In this document: positions 1 through 7,273 of the stretch, piece by piece
How the letters are laid out: each line of letters starts with the position of its first letter
Numbering within the stretch: position 1 is the first letter of the stretch
Source of the DNA: Cyclobacteriaceae bacterium
Lineage (GTDB): Bacteria; Bacteroidota; Bacteroidia; Cytophagales; Cyclobacteriaceae
NCBI GenBank assembly: GCA_019638275.1
Contig: JAHBUC010000001.1
Location: forward strand, 806,001 to 870,000
Direction: 5' to 3'
DNA: 64,000 bases
The notes under the pieces: model-generated
Told to the model about the DNA's origin: nothing
Seen by the model: only the letters and a program-made list of their open reading frames with translations
Database searches by the model: none
Position numbers and translations under genes: made by a program

Positions 1-405
1 GAACGCTTGTGTTACCCCTAACCGCAACGCCTCTGAAACGCAATGATGTTTTTGCATGCACTGATTTACGGCTTCAAATGGTGCGCGCAGGAACGATGAG
101 GGCGTAAGCGCTTCAAAATAATAGACTGATGGTTTTTGCAGAAAGAACGAATCGATTACGCCACCAAATGAAGGAGCATAGGAAAAAACCAATGTTGATT
201 CGCGATGCTGATCATCCTGGTATACGATGCGCTGCACGCCATCCGTAACGAAGTACAGGTATTTCTCCACCTCACCGGCAGTGGTAATGATTTCCTTTCG
301 TTTTACGCGATGTTCAGACCAGATGTTGTAGAAATCAGCAGCGGCTTCCGGATTAAAAGGCCGGAAGTGTTCAATCGCTTGTTTAAGGTTTTCAAGATTA
401 TTCAT
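1..405 (-). CDS. Crp/Fnr family transcriptional regulator (partial, C-terminus off window)
   Basis: The ATG is at 405-403 and 135 codons run open to the left edge. The protein begins MNNLENLKQAIEHFRPF and has the Bacteroidota Crp/Fnr pattern: an N-terminal cyclic-nucleotide-binding-like beta roll with a KEIITTAGEVEKYLYFVTDG segment (about residues 37-56) followed by FGGVIDSFFLQKPS. The helix-turn-helix lies outside the window, so DNA binding cannot be checked here. This is the first of two Crp/Fnr proteins within 2.5 kb. Members of this family usually sense redox, nitrosative or metabolic signals; the ligand cannot be told from sequence. The family call rests on the fold pattern and is fairly secure. 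Confidence 0.75.
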   Translation of the reverse strand, partial: MNNLENLKQAIEHFRPFNPEAAADFYNIWSEHRVKRKEIITTAGEVEKYLYFVTDGVQRIVYQDDQHRESTLVFSYAPSFGGVIDSFFLQKPSVYYFEALTPSSFLRAPFEAVNQCMQKHHCVSEALRLGVTQAF

Positions 406-482
406 TCACCAATCAGTTATTCGGTTTATCAAATATAAAGTGAGGGGAGGAGGAAACAATCCAACCTCCATCCCCGCTTCGT

Positions 483-773
483 TTATAGCCCTTCTACAAT
501 GATTGCATTTGAGTCAACAGCCGAAAAGCGGAGATTTTTTAGTTCACGATACTCTTCTGAGTAGTACCACTGATTAGCTTTCTCATAGCTTGGAAATTCA
601 ATCATTACTAAAAAGGTAGGGCGTACGCTACCTTCCACCACGGTGAATTGTCCACCTAAAATTATGTACTTGCCATCATACCTGGCTACCAGCGGAGTCG
701 CTAGTTTTTTGTACTGTTCCAGTTTTTCTAAGTCATGCACCAGCACGTTGTCGAATAAGCAATAGCCTTTCAT
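483..773 (-). CDS. DUF1330 domain protein
   Basis: This 96-residue soluble protein shows the DUF1330 pattern: an N-terminal beta strand with VHDLEKLEQYKK, a YDGKYIILGGQFTVVEG hairpin, then FLVMIEFPSYEKANQWYYSE (about residues 54-73). This ferredoxin-like dimeric alpha/beta-barrel family has no agreed biochemical role. The ATG (773-771) is 22 bp downstream of the cyclase-family gene on the same strand. It therefore probably belongs to the operon flavodoxin - cyclase - DUF1330 that runs leftward. No signal peptide is seen. The family call is good; the role is unknown. Confidence 0.75.
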   Translation of the reverse strand: MKGYCLFDNVLVHDLEKLEQYKKLATPLVARYDGKYIILGGQFTVVEGSVRPTFLVMIEFPSYEKANQWYYSEEYRELKNLRFSAVDSNAIIVEGL

Positions 774-794
774 ATTAATATAGCTTAATGATTC

Positions 795-1766
795 TCATCT
801 GATCGGTAACGCGATGGGGCGCATCGGTGCAGCACTTGCTCCACGCAATTTTAAAGAAGAAGCGATGAAGGCGAATTCATATACTTTATCTTTCGCCAAT
901 TCTTCCAAAAACATTTGTTCGATAAACATTACACCTTTTTCCGCTAACAAGTAGGTGTGTACGGGCACCCAGTTGTCTTCGCGTTCGGGTGGAAATGCTT
1001 CAAAACTTAAGTTATCTGCGCCCAATAGCATTACCTGTTGATCTTCTACCAACCACTTTACAGCATCAAGGTTAATGCCTGGATATTGATCAAGGAATTT
1101 GTGCGCATCTTCGTAGTGCTTTGCCTGACCGGTGCGAATCAATACTACATCTCCCTTTTGAAGAGCAGTGTTTTGCTTGCGCAATGCTTCTTTCAGATCC
1201 TCAGAATTAATCCGGTAATTAGGCGGAAGACTATTGGTATTTTTCGCAGTAAGTATATCGATTAAAACTCCGCGCGCTATAATCGTTGGAATCGTTTCTG
1301 CACCCGTTTTTTTCCACCCTTTGTCACCCAAGTGTTCATCTGCAGAAAAGCCGTTCCATACTTTGCCATTAAGACCAAAGTGATTCAAGGCATCGATGTG
1401 TGTGCCCATGTGTGTGTACATGGAGATGGCGTCACCTGTGTAGCTGACTTTACTATTCATCATGGTTCCTAATCCATTGGGATTATCAACTACAGTGCCG
1501 CGGGGAGTATGGGTAAGCCAGTATTGATAAGCCGGATCGCCCAACGCATGAAAGCTGGGCATGCCTACAAAATATTCTACACTAAGGTCGTACGTTTTTC
1601 CTGATTTAATTCTGGTTAAGATTGCTTGTTTGGATTGATCGGTCATCATATTAAGCGTCCCGATTTCATCGTCTTTTCCCCAGGGGCTGATTCCCACTTC
1701 TTCATGTGGCTGTGCGAACAAGGTGATTGTTTTAAAAATTAATAATGAGATAATGATTGTTTTCAT
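795..1766 (-). CDS. Secreted cyclase-family (kynurenine formamidase-like) hydrolase
   Basis: The protein belongs to the cyclase family (PF04199), metal-dependent amidohydrolases related to KynB. Visible features are GKDDEIGTLNMM near the mature N-terminus, the metal-site-like HMGTHIDALNHFG segment, and GDVVLIRTG. I place the start at the ATG 1766-1764, which gives MKTIIISLLIFKTITLFAQ, a clean signal peptide; an upstream TTG at 1793 would add nine residues ahead of it and overlap the previous stop. The mature protein is therefore probably periplasmic. The N-terminal region (GxxDExGtlN) is typical of the longer Bacteroidota/proteobacterial members, whose substrates are mostly uncharacterised. 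It follows the flavodoxin gene within 25 bp. Confidence 0.8.
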   Translation of the reverse strand: MKTIIISLLIFKTITLFAQPHEEVGISPWGKDDEIGTLNMMTDQSKQAILTRIKSGKTYDLSVEYFVGMPSFHALGDPAYQYWLTHTPRGTVVDNPNGLGTMMNSKVSYTGDAISMYTHMGTHIDALNHFGLNGKVWNGFSADEHLGDKGWKKTGAETIPTIIARGVLIDILTAKNTNSLPPNYRINSEDLKEALRKQNTALQKGDVVLIRTGQAKHYEDAHKFLDQYPGINLDAVKWLVEDQQVMLLGADNLSFEAFPPEREDNWVPVHTYLLAEKGVMFIEQMFLEELAKDKVYEFAFIASSLKLRGASAAPMRPIALPIR

Positions 1767-1789
1767 GTCGGTTTTATTTTGTGTTGTAG

Positions 1790-2365
1790 TCAAGAATGAA
1801 TTTCCACTTCTCTTGATTTTACTTGCAGGGTGATTCTGGCTATTCGCTCTCCGAAAAGTTCGGCCGTCAGTAAATCAGCAGGTTCATTGAAATGATGGTG
1901 AGAATTGTCAGAAAGGGTCATCAATCCCAGGTAACTAGCCATACCGTTGTGTTCAGGTAACTGTTTGCCATCCTGATCATACCGGGGCAGTATCCCCAAC
2001 GGAATCCATAACATGCTATGTTGTGCTGCAAACAGGCTTAGGTTAATGAGCGTATTTAACTTATCGCCATTGGTACTTGAAGAGTTGGTAAATCCAGCAG
2101 CCAGTTTGTTTTTCCAGGCTTGTTTTGCCCAAATACTGCCGGAGGCTTCCATAAATTTTTTGAACTCAGCTGATACGTTTCCGAAATATGTAGGACTTCC
2201 AAATACGAGTGTATCGGCTTCATTGAGTAGGTGTAAGTGGACGGTAGCCTCTTCGCTGGAAAGTACCGTTACCATGGAGAGAACCTTTCTTGCCCCAAGC
2301 GCAATGCGGTCTGCCACTACTTTGGTGTGACCGAAACCACTGTGATAGATAATTGCTATTTTCAT
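1790..2365 (-). CDS. Flavodoxin-fold NAD(P)H:quinone oxidoreductase-like protein (WrbA-type)
   Basis: This 191-residue flavodoxin-fold protein starts MKIAIIYHSGFGHTKVVA, the FMN phosphate-binding loop at residues 7-14. It also carries GSPTYFGNVSAEFKKFMEA (about 57-75), the second FMN loop of WrbA/NADPH-dependent FMN reductases, and AAGFTNSSS (about 90-98). It is expected to be a cytosolic flavoprotein reducing quinones or other electrophiles. It heads a leftward operon with the cyclase-family and DUF1330 genes and is transcribed divergently from the Crp/Fnr gene at 2472, which is the obvious candidate regulator. True WrbA versus the wider NADPH-dependent reductase family cannot be settled by eye. 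Confidence 0.8.
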   Translation of the reverse strand: MKIAIIYHSGFGHTKVVADRIALGARKVLSMVTVLSSEEATVHLHLLNEADTLVFGSPTYFGNVSAEFKKFMEASGSIWAKQAWKNKLAAGFTNSSSTNGDKLNTLINLSLFAAQHSMLWIPLGILPRYDQDGKQLPEHNGMASYLGLMTLSDNSHHHFNEPADLLTAELFGERIARITLQVKSREVEIHS

Positions 2366-2456
2366 GTTTAACTTGTGTTTGTTCGGTTGCTTTTTTGATG
2401 GATCAAAGGTGCGCCTAAACCAACACCTGCAATATGAACTGCATTATCAATTTAGA

Positions 2457-2470
2457 TTGAACTAGTTCAA
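2457..2470. promoter_or_regulatory. Perfect 14-bp palindrome abutting a Crp/Fnr start codon
   Basis: TTGAACTAGTTCAA reads identically on both strands and ends one base before the ATG of the Crp/Fnr gene at 2472. The TTGA-N6-TCAA spacing matches the established Fnr-type half-site arrangement (TTGAT-N4-ATCAA). A second, overlapping TCAA-N6-TTGA arrangement lies just upstream (2447-2460). It sits in the 106-bp divergent spacer between the flavodoxin operon and the regulator. Autoregulation and control of the divergent operon is inference. Confidence 0.55.
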
Positions 2471-2471
2471 G

Positions 2472-3071
2472 ATGAAAACAGCCTTGTTAATTGAAAGCCT
2501 GGAAAAGCATATTCCGCTTTCTGAAAGTGATAAAAAATTAATTCTCTCCTGCTTACGTGAGCGAAAGGTGAAGAAGGGGCAATTTTTAGTGCACGAAGGC
2601 GCGGTGAGTCGCTGCACCAATTTTGTGAATGAAGGCAGTGTACGCACGTATTTTATTGATATGAACGGACAAGAGCATATTGTTCAATTTGCCATTGAAG
2701 GTTGGTGGATCAGTGATTTGAATAGTTTTATCATGCAAACACCTGCAACGTTTAACGTACAGGCTATAGAAGACTGTGTTATTTTGGAATTGCCATTCGA
2801 AAGCCTGGAGATGCTTTACGAAAGAGTGCCTAAAATGGAGCGCTATTTCCGGGTGATTACGCAACGAGCTTTTGTTGCCTTTCAGCAACGCATCGTTCAA
2901 AACATTAGCATGACTGCAGAAGACCGGTATCTGGCCTTTCAGCAGAAATACCCCAGGATAGAGTTGCGCATACCACAGAAGTTGGTAGCTTCTTATCTTG
3001 GAATATCAGCTGAGTTTTTAAGTAAGATTAAGAAACGGCTGAAGGAAGAAAAATCTTCAAATATGAATTAA
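2472..3071 (+). CDS. Crp/Fnr family transcriptional regulator
   Basis: This 199-residue regulator has an N-terminal cyclic-nucleotide-binding beta roll (RKVKKGQFLVHEGAVS, about residues 31-46), a dimerisation helix (about 115-140), and a compact C-terminal helix-turn-helix (RIPQKLVASYLGISAEFLSK, about 165-184). The HTH ends soon after the recognition helix, as usual for short Bacteroidota members. No Fnr-type cysteine cluster is obvious at the N-terminus, so direct oxygen sensing through 4Fe-4S is unlikely. The gene is divergent from the flavodoxin/cyclase/DUF1330 operon and carries a perfect palindrome right before its ATG. It ends exactly where the convergent RidA gene ends. Confidence 0.85.
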   Translation: MKTALLIESLEKHIPLSESDKKLILSCLRERKVKKGQFLVHEGAVSRCTNFVNEGSVRTYFIDMNGQEHIVQFAIEGWWISDLNSFIMQTPATFNVQAIEDCVILELPFESLEMLYERVPKMERYFRVITQRAFVAFQQRIVQNISMTAEDRYLAFQQKYPRIELRIPQKLVASYLGISAEFLSKIKKRLKEEKSSNMN

Positions 3072-3539
3072 CTACACCAATGTAAAAGTTGATACCAAAC
3101 CTACTGAAAAGTTTCTCGGTAAGTTTGCTGCACCTATAATGGCTCGCGTGTGTTGTCCTTTTTCCTGCAATACATTAACGAACAAATCAGATGCTCCATT
3201 GGCTACATCAGGAGCTTCATCCCAGATACTATCGGATTGATAATACAAATCAAAATGATTAATACCTGCGATCTTTTCAATTCCTATTTTGTAATGGATT
3301 TGTGAAATGACATTCAGGGCACATAGCTGTGCTGCTTGATACCCTTCTTCGGTGGAGAGATCTTTTCCAAGGTAACCCGTGTACAAAAATTCATTTTTTA
3401 TAATAGGAAACTGAATGGCTATGTAAACCATGTTGCCACGTACATTAACTGATTGGTAATTCCCACCGGGTGTAGTAAGATCGGGTAATGATAGGTTTAA
3501 ATTGGCTAGTCGTTTTTTGAGCGTATCAGTGAAATTCAT
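3072..3539 (-). CDS. RidA/YjgF-like family protein
   Basis: This 155-residue protein belongs to the longer YjgF-like subgroup (about 150 residues versus about 125 for classical RidA). It shows a GGNYQSVNVRGNMVYIAIQF-type beta sheet near residues 26-45, GYLGKDLSTEEGYQAAQLCA in the helical part, and a terminal ASDLFVNVLQEKGQHTRA followed by a hydrophobic strand. RidA proteins clear reactive enamine/imine intermediates from PLP enzymes. This subgroup often lacks the RidA active-site arginine; the arginine in HTRAIIG may be its counterpart, but this needs alignment. Its stop codon abuts the Crp/Fnr stop (convergent, zero spacing). Confidence 0.75.
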   Translation of the reverse strand: MNFTDTLKKRLANLNLSLPDLTTPGGNYQSVNVRGNMVYIAIQFPIIKNEFLYTGYLGKDLSTEEGYQAAQLCALNVISQIHYKIGIEKIAGINHFDLYYQSDSIWDEAPDVANGASDLFVNVLQEKGQHTRAIIGAANLPRNFSVGLVSTFTLV

Positions 3540-3612
3540 TTTTACTGTTGATTTAATCTAAGTACGTGTAATTACTAAATAGGTTAAAGGTATTTTTTCT
3601 AAGGCCTCCCGT

Positions 3613-3640
3613 CCATGGTCAGTGTCGACACAGACCAGGG
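3613..3640 (-). terminator. GC-rich palindromic hairpin downstream of copA
   Basis: GGTC-A-GTGTCGACAC-A-GACC is flanked by complementary CC/GG bases and forms a stem with one A-A mismatch. It lies 6 bp past the copA stop and in front of the RidA gene start. There is no strong T run, so it may be a dispersed palindromic repeat acting as a weak terminator or mRNA end stabiliser. Confidence 0.4.
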
Positions 3641-3645
3641 ATAAA

Positions 3646-5853
3646 TCAAATCTTCGCAAACTTCAACCGCAAACTGTTACTCACTACACTCACTGAGCTT
3701 AACGCCATGGCGGCTCCGGCAATCATCGGGTCGAGAAGAAATCCGTTGAAGGGATAGAGCACACCGGCTGCTACCGGAATACCAATGACGTTATAGATAA
3801 ACGCCCAGAACAAATTCTGCCGAATGCCTTTCACCGTTTTGGAAGAAAGGTTCAGCGCTTTGGGTATAGATTGTAAATCAGAAGTAATTAAAGTCATCTT
3901 GGCTACATCCATGGCAATGTCGGTACCTTTGCCCATGGCGATGCTTACATCAGCCTGTGCCAAGGCGTGCGCATCGTTGATGCCATCGCCCACCATGGCC
4001 ACCACCTTGCCTGCGCCTTGCAGTTGTTTTATAAAATCAGCTTTGTCGGACGGAAGCATATCGGCTTTGTAGTGCGTGATACCTACCTGTTTGGCTACAG
4101 CCTGTGCGGTTTGTTCGTTATCGCCTGTGAGCATGTACACATCAATGTGTTTTTTGTGCAAGGCTTCAACGGCCGCTTTGGATGAAGGCTTGATCTTGTC
4201 GGCTAACGCAATGAGCGCCAACACGTGCTTCGAATCTGAAAAGTAAATGACCGTTTTCGCTTCATCCTGCCAGCGTTTTGCCAAATCGTTTAGTGTGGAT
4301 GATACCGTTACACCTTGTTCATCCATCAGCTTGCGGTTACCTACAAAATACGTTTCGTCCTGCACCTGTGCTTTCACGCCACGCGCGGTAATGCTTTCAA
4401 ATGCATCGGGTTTGGTTGCGCGTATATTTTCTTCGTTCAGTTTTTTCACCACGGCATCGGCCAGCGGGTGTTCCGACTGTGCTTCAAGTCCGAGTAGAAT
4501 TTTTTTGATTTCTCCATTTTCACTTTCCCAGTGCAAATCGGTTACCACCGGTTTGCCTTCCGTAATCGTTCCGGTTTTATCAAGGATGATGGCGTTAACC
4601 TTGTGCGCCAGTTCCAGGCTCTCGGCATCTTTAATTAAGATGTTATTCTCGGCACCTTTACCCACACCCACCATAATGGCAGTTGGTGTGGCTAACCCCA
4701 ATGCACACGGACACGCAATCACCAACACCGTTATCGAAGTGAGCAACGCATGCGTAAAGGAATTGTCGCCACCGATGATCATCCAGGTGATGAAGGTAAG
4801 TATCGAGATCCCAATTACGATCGGCACGAAGATTCCGGCTATCTTATCCACCAGTTTTTGCACAGGTGCTTTACTGCCCTGTGCTTCCTGCACCATCTTG
4901 ATGATGTGAGCAAGCACGGTATCGGCACCTACGTTGCGCGCTTCAAATTCAAAACTTCCTTTCTGGTTGATGGTTCCGGCAAAAACTTTTTCACCGGTTT
5001 TCTTTTCTACCGGTACGGGCTCCCCGCTGATCATGCTTTCATCAACAAACGAATTACCCGCGATGACCACACCATCTACCGGAATTTTTTCACCCGGCCG
5101 AACGATGATCGTGTACCCTGGTTTTACAGAGGCTATTGGTAATTCCATCTCCACGCCATCCACCTTGGCACGCACGGTTTTGGGTTGCAGGCCCATCAGT
5201 TTTTTAATGGCCGATGATGTGCTGGATTTGGCCCGTTCTTCCAACAATTTACCCAGCGAAATGAACGTGATGATGACAGCAGCAGCTTCATAGTACACGT
5301 GTGCATGTATACCGCGACTGTGCCAGAACTCCGGAAAGAAGGTGTTGAATAAACTGAACAAAAACGCAATGCCGGTGGAGAGTGCTACAAGCGTATCCAT
5401 ATTGGCCTTGCCGAAGCGGGCTTGCTTGAAGGCGTGAATAAAAAATGAGCGCCCAAAATAAAACACCACCGGAGCCGACAAGAGCATGGAGATGTACGTG
5501 CCCGGTTTCCAATCCATGAAAAACATACCGATTACCACTACGGGTAGGGTAAGTACAGCCGACCCGATGGTTCGGCTTTTGATTTCCCGGTAGTGTTGCT
5601 GTTGTGCTTCCTCTTTGGCGGCTTGCGGATCTTCCACATCCACCAGCAGGTCGTACCCGATGGAGCGCACCGCCTGTTGCAACTCCGTTAACGTGGCAGC
5701 TGTTGAATCATATTCTACCAGGGCCGTTTGGTTGGCAAAGTTTACCGAGGCGTCCTTTACGCCTTTGGTGTTTTTCAACATCGACTCTACGCTTACCGCG
5801 CAGGCGGCACAGGTCATTTCGAGTACGGGGAAAGATTGCTTTACAGTAGCCAT
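3646..5853 (-). CDS. copA: Copper-translocating P1B-type ATPase
   Basis: This inner-membrane Cu(I) exporter is about 735 residues long from the ATG at 5853. An upstream in-frame start at 5964 would add a cysteine-rich 37-residue stretch that does not look like CopA. Domains in order: one HMA domain with MTCAAC at residues 13-18; membrane helices; actuator SGEP (about 277); the ion-site motif CPC (381-383); phosphorylation motif DKTGT (425-429); nucleotide-binding SEHPLAD (about 460); hinge GDGINDA (about 621). All catalytic residues appear intact. Only one HMA domain is present, which is common in Bacteroidota. No cop-operon regulator is adjacent. The CPC motif makes the P1B-1 copper/silver assignment secure. 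Confidence 0.95.
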   Translation of the reverse strand: MATVKQSFPVLEMTCAACAVSVESMLKNTKGVKDASVNFANQTALVEYDSTAATLTELQQAVRSIGYDLLVDVEDPQAAKEEAQQQHYREIKSRTIGSAVLTLPVVVIGMFFMDWKPGTYISMLLSAPVVFYFGRSFFIHAFKQARFGKANMDTLVALSTGIAFLFSLFNTFFPEFWHSRGIHAHVYYEAAAVIITFISLGKLLEERAKSSTSSAIKKLMGLQPKTVRAKVDGVEMELPIASVKPGYTIIVRPGEKIPVDGVVIAGNSFVDESMISGEPVPVEKKTGEKVFAGTINQKGSFEFEARNVGADTVLAHIIKMVQEAQGSKAPVQKLVDKIAGIFVPIVIGISILTFITWMIIGGDNSFTHALLTSITVLVIACPCALGLATPTAIMVGVGKGAENNILIKDAESLELAHKVNAIILDKTGTITEGKPVVTDLHWESENGEIKKILLGLEAQSEHPLADAVVKKLNEENIRATKPDAFESITARGVKAQVQDETYFVGNRKLMDEQGVTVSSTLNDLAKRWQDEAKTVIYFSDSKHVLALIALADKIKPSSKAAVEALHKKHIDVYMLTGDNEQTAQAVAKQVGITHYKADMLPSDKADFIKQLQGAGKVVAMVGDGINDAHALAQADVSIAMGKGTDIAMDVAKMTLITSDLQSIPKALNLSSKTVKGIRQNLFWAFIYNVIGIPVAAGVLYPFNGFLLDPMIAGAAMALSSVSVVSNSLRLKFAKI

Positions 5854-5971
5854 AATACATTGCTTACATTTACTAACAATAATACAGGCAAACCAAGTTT
5901 TTAGTTTTACACAATTACGGGTTTGGGTTATGGAATTATGGGATGCGGGGTTTGTGCCATGCAAACCGTGG

Positions 5972-5990
5972 CGTAGGACTATCTCCTACG
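5972..5990. repeat. Small perfect hairpin in the copA/SIR2 divergent spacer
   Basis: CGTAGGA-ctatc-TCCTACG forms a 7-bp stem with a 5-nt loop. The surrounding 243-bp spacer (5854-6096) between the copA start and the SIR2-like gene also holds two copies of GGGTGAATAT and, just before the SIR2 ATG, GTTTGGCGGTAAG. That last string resembles the complement of the arm of the repeat downstream of the SIR2 gene. No coding sequence is seen. Confidence 0.45.
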
Positions 5991-6096
5991 GAATAAAAGC
6001 GAACTTTTTTGTAAGTTGGGGTGAATATATTCTGCTACAGATGTGTCGATATGTGTTATTGGGTGAATATTTACAGAAGTTTGGCGGTAAGAAAAC

Positions 6097-7185
6097 ATGG
6101 CAAAACCAGGCATTAATTTAAATCATATTAAAAATAAAGGGTATCTACACTCAAACCCTTGGACCCTAGTTGTGGGTGCTGGAATTTGTCAAGGTATCCT
6201 TCCAACATGGTTTGAATTAACAAGAAGAATATTTAATCATTGCTACTCTGTGAACTTAGATGATAAAAGCTTTAAAATATTCTTTGACAAATCATCTTTC
6301 AGTTTAGATAGTTTAATTCAAGCTTCACTGAACAAACATCTAAAAGATGGTGGTTCAGAAGACAGTTTTTCAGAAGTCTTGCAAGAACATTTGTACTCAG
6401 ACTTATTAGCCAATGCTGATAATTATGGGATTAAAAAAGTTATTATTAAACTGTTTTATTCAACTAAAAGCTTCACAAAGGAGGAAGTTATTTCAGCTTG
6501 CGACTTTTTTGATAAAGAATATGCTAACTCAACTATATTAAAATTAGTAAAGGTTTTAATTGAAAAACAAGAGGATACGAGACCCCCAGAATCAATAATA
6601 ACATTCAATGCTGACTCATTGCTTTATGCCCTACTTATTCTTTACAATATTAAAATCAACTATGACAAGACTGGTAATTACAAACAAGTCGAAAAGCCTT
6701 ATAAACAGGTTATAAGACCGTTTGAATTCTGGGGTGACAAAATTCCGATTTTCCATTTGCACGGAGCAATATCTCCGTATAACCATGACACTTATACGAA
6801 ACGAGATGTCAAGTTGAGAGATGGAAGAAATAATTTAGTATTCTGGGAATCTACGTACACTCAAATATCTGGATCAATGTTTAGTTGGGCTCAAAGCAAT
6901 TTTTTGTACAATTCTCTTTCAACATCTTTTGTGTTCTTAGGACTATCAATGTCTGACCCAAATATCAGAAAGTGGTTAAGTTGGACAGCTGAAAACTTGA
7001 ATGTTCAATTGGAAGAGTTTACAGGAAAAAAAGTAAATATTTTGAAACATCTATGGATAAAGCCTCTTCCAAAAGAACCTTATGAAAAAGAATTTTTTGA
7101 GACCTCACTAAACCATCTTTCAGTGAAAATTGGCTGGATTCCAAATTGGAATGAATTCGAGGAAAGCTTTAAAAATATATTATAA
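6097..7185 (+). CDS. SIR2-like domain protein (putative NAD-consuming defence effector)
   Basis: This 362-residue protein carries the SIR2-like (PF13289 type) signature: PWTLVVGAGICQGILPTWFE at residues 21-40 (nucleotide-binding GAG loop), TFNAD at 169-173 (counterpart of the FTxNYD motif), FHLHG at 219-223 (the conserved HG of the catalytic region), and GLSMSDPNIRKW at 282-293. No zinc-binding cysteine quartet of classical sirtuins is visible, which points to the NADase-type SIR2 domains of defence systems (ThsA, DSR, SIR2-HerA, SIR2-APAZ) rather than a deacetylase. The DNA is clearly AT-rich compared with copA and the 8856 gene, and lysine-rich AAA/AAG codons dominate. It lies 88 bp upstream of a DUF262-HNH nuclease on the same strand. 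A two-gene anti-phage module is inference. Confidence 0.85.
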   Translation: MAKPGINLNHIKNKGYLHSNPWTLVVGAGICQGILPTWFELTRRIFNHCYSVNLDDKSFKIFFDKSSFSLDSLIQASLNKHLKDGGSEDSFSEVLQEHLYSDLLANADNYGIKKVIIKLFYSTKSFTKEEVISACDFFDKEYANSTILKLVKVLIEKQEDTRPPESIITFNADSLLYALLILYNIKINYDKTGNYKQVEKPYKQVIRPFEFWGDKIPIFHLHGAISPYNHDTYTKRDVKLRDGRNNLVFWESTYTQISGSMFSWAQSNFLYNSLSTSFVFLGLSMSDPNIRKWLSWTAENLNVQLEEFTGKKVNILKHLWIKPLPKEPYEKEFFETSLNHLSVKIGWIPNWNEFEESFKNIL

Positions 7186-7251
7186 CTACCGCCAACAGGT
7201 TGTATAGTGCATACCCTTCGGGATACATATCATACACAAACCGTTGCCGAC
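7186..7251. repeat. Imperfect inverted repeat between the SIR2 and DUF262 genes (attC-like appearance)
   Basis: The left arm CTACCGCCAACAGGTTGTATAG (7186-7207, starting right after the SIR2 stop) pairs imperfectly with the right arm CATACACAAACCGTTGCCGAC (7231-7251). Between them is a CCC-ttc-GGG inner stem. This arrangement, directly after a stop codon and shortly before the next ORF, resembles integron-cassette attC folding. The ends do not match the canonical GTTRRRY core exactly, so the assignment is tentative. It could equally be a dispersed Bacteroidota spacer repeat or a processing hairpin. Confidence 0.45.
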
Positions 7252-7273
7252 AATAGTCAAAAAAAAAATTGTT

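Noticed and set aside
1767..1793. Upstream TTG start for the cyclase-family gene
   Set aside because: It overlaps the preceding stop and puts nine polar residues ahead of a clean signal peptide.
4247..4909. 220-codon plus-strand ORF inside copA
   Set aside because: Antisense shadow of a gene with intact catalytic motifs; no recognisable domain.
5854..5964. N-terminal extension of CopA to 5964
   Set aside because: The added 37 residues resemble nothing in CopA and the HMA domain begins naturally at 5853.
7244..7273. Upstream TTG start for the DUF262 gene
   Set aside because: It would read through the intergenic repeat; ATG at 7274 is the natural start.
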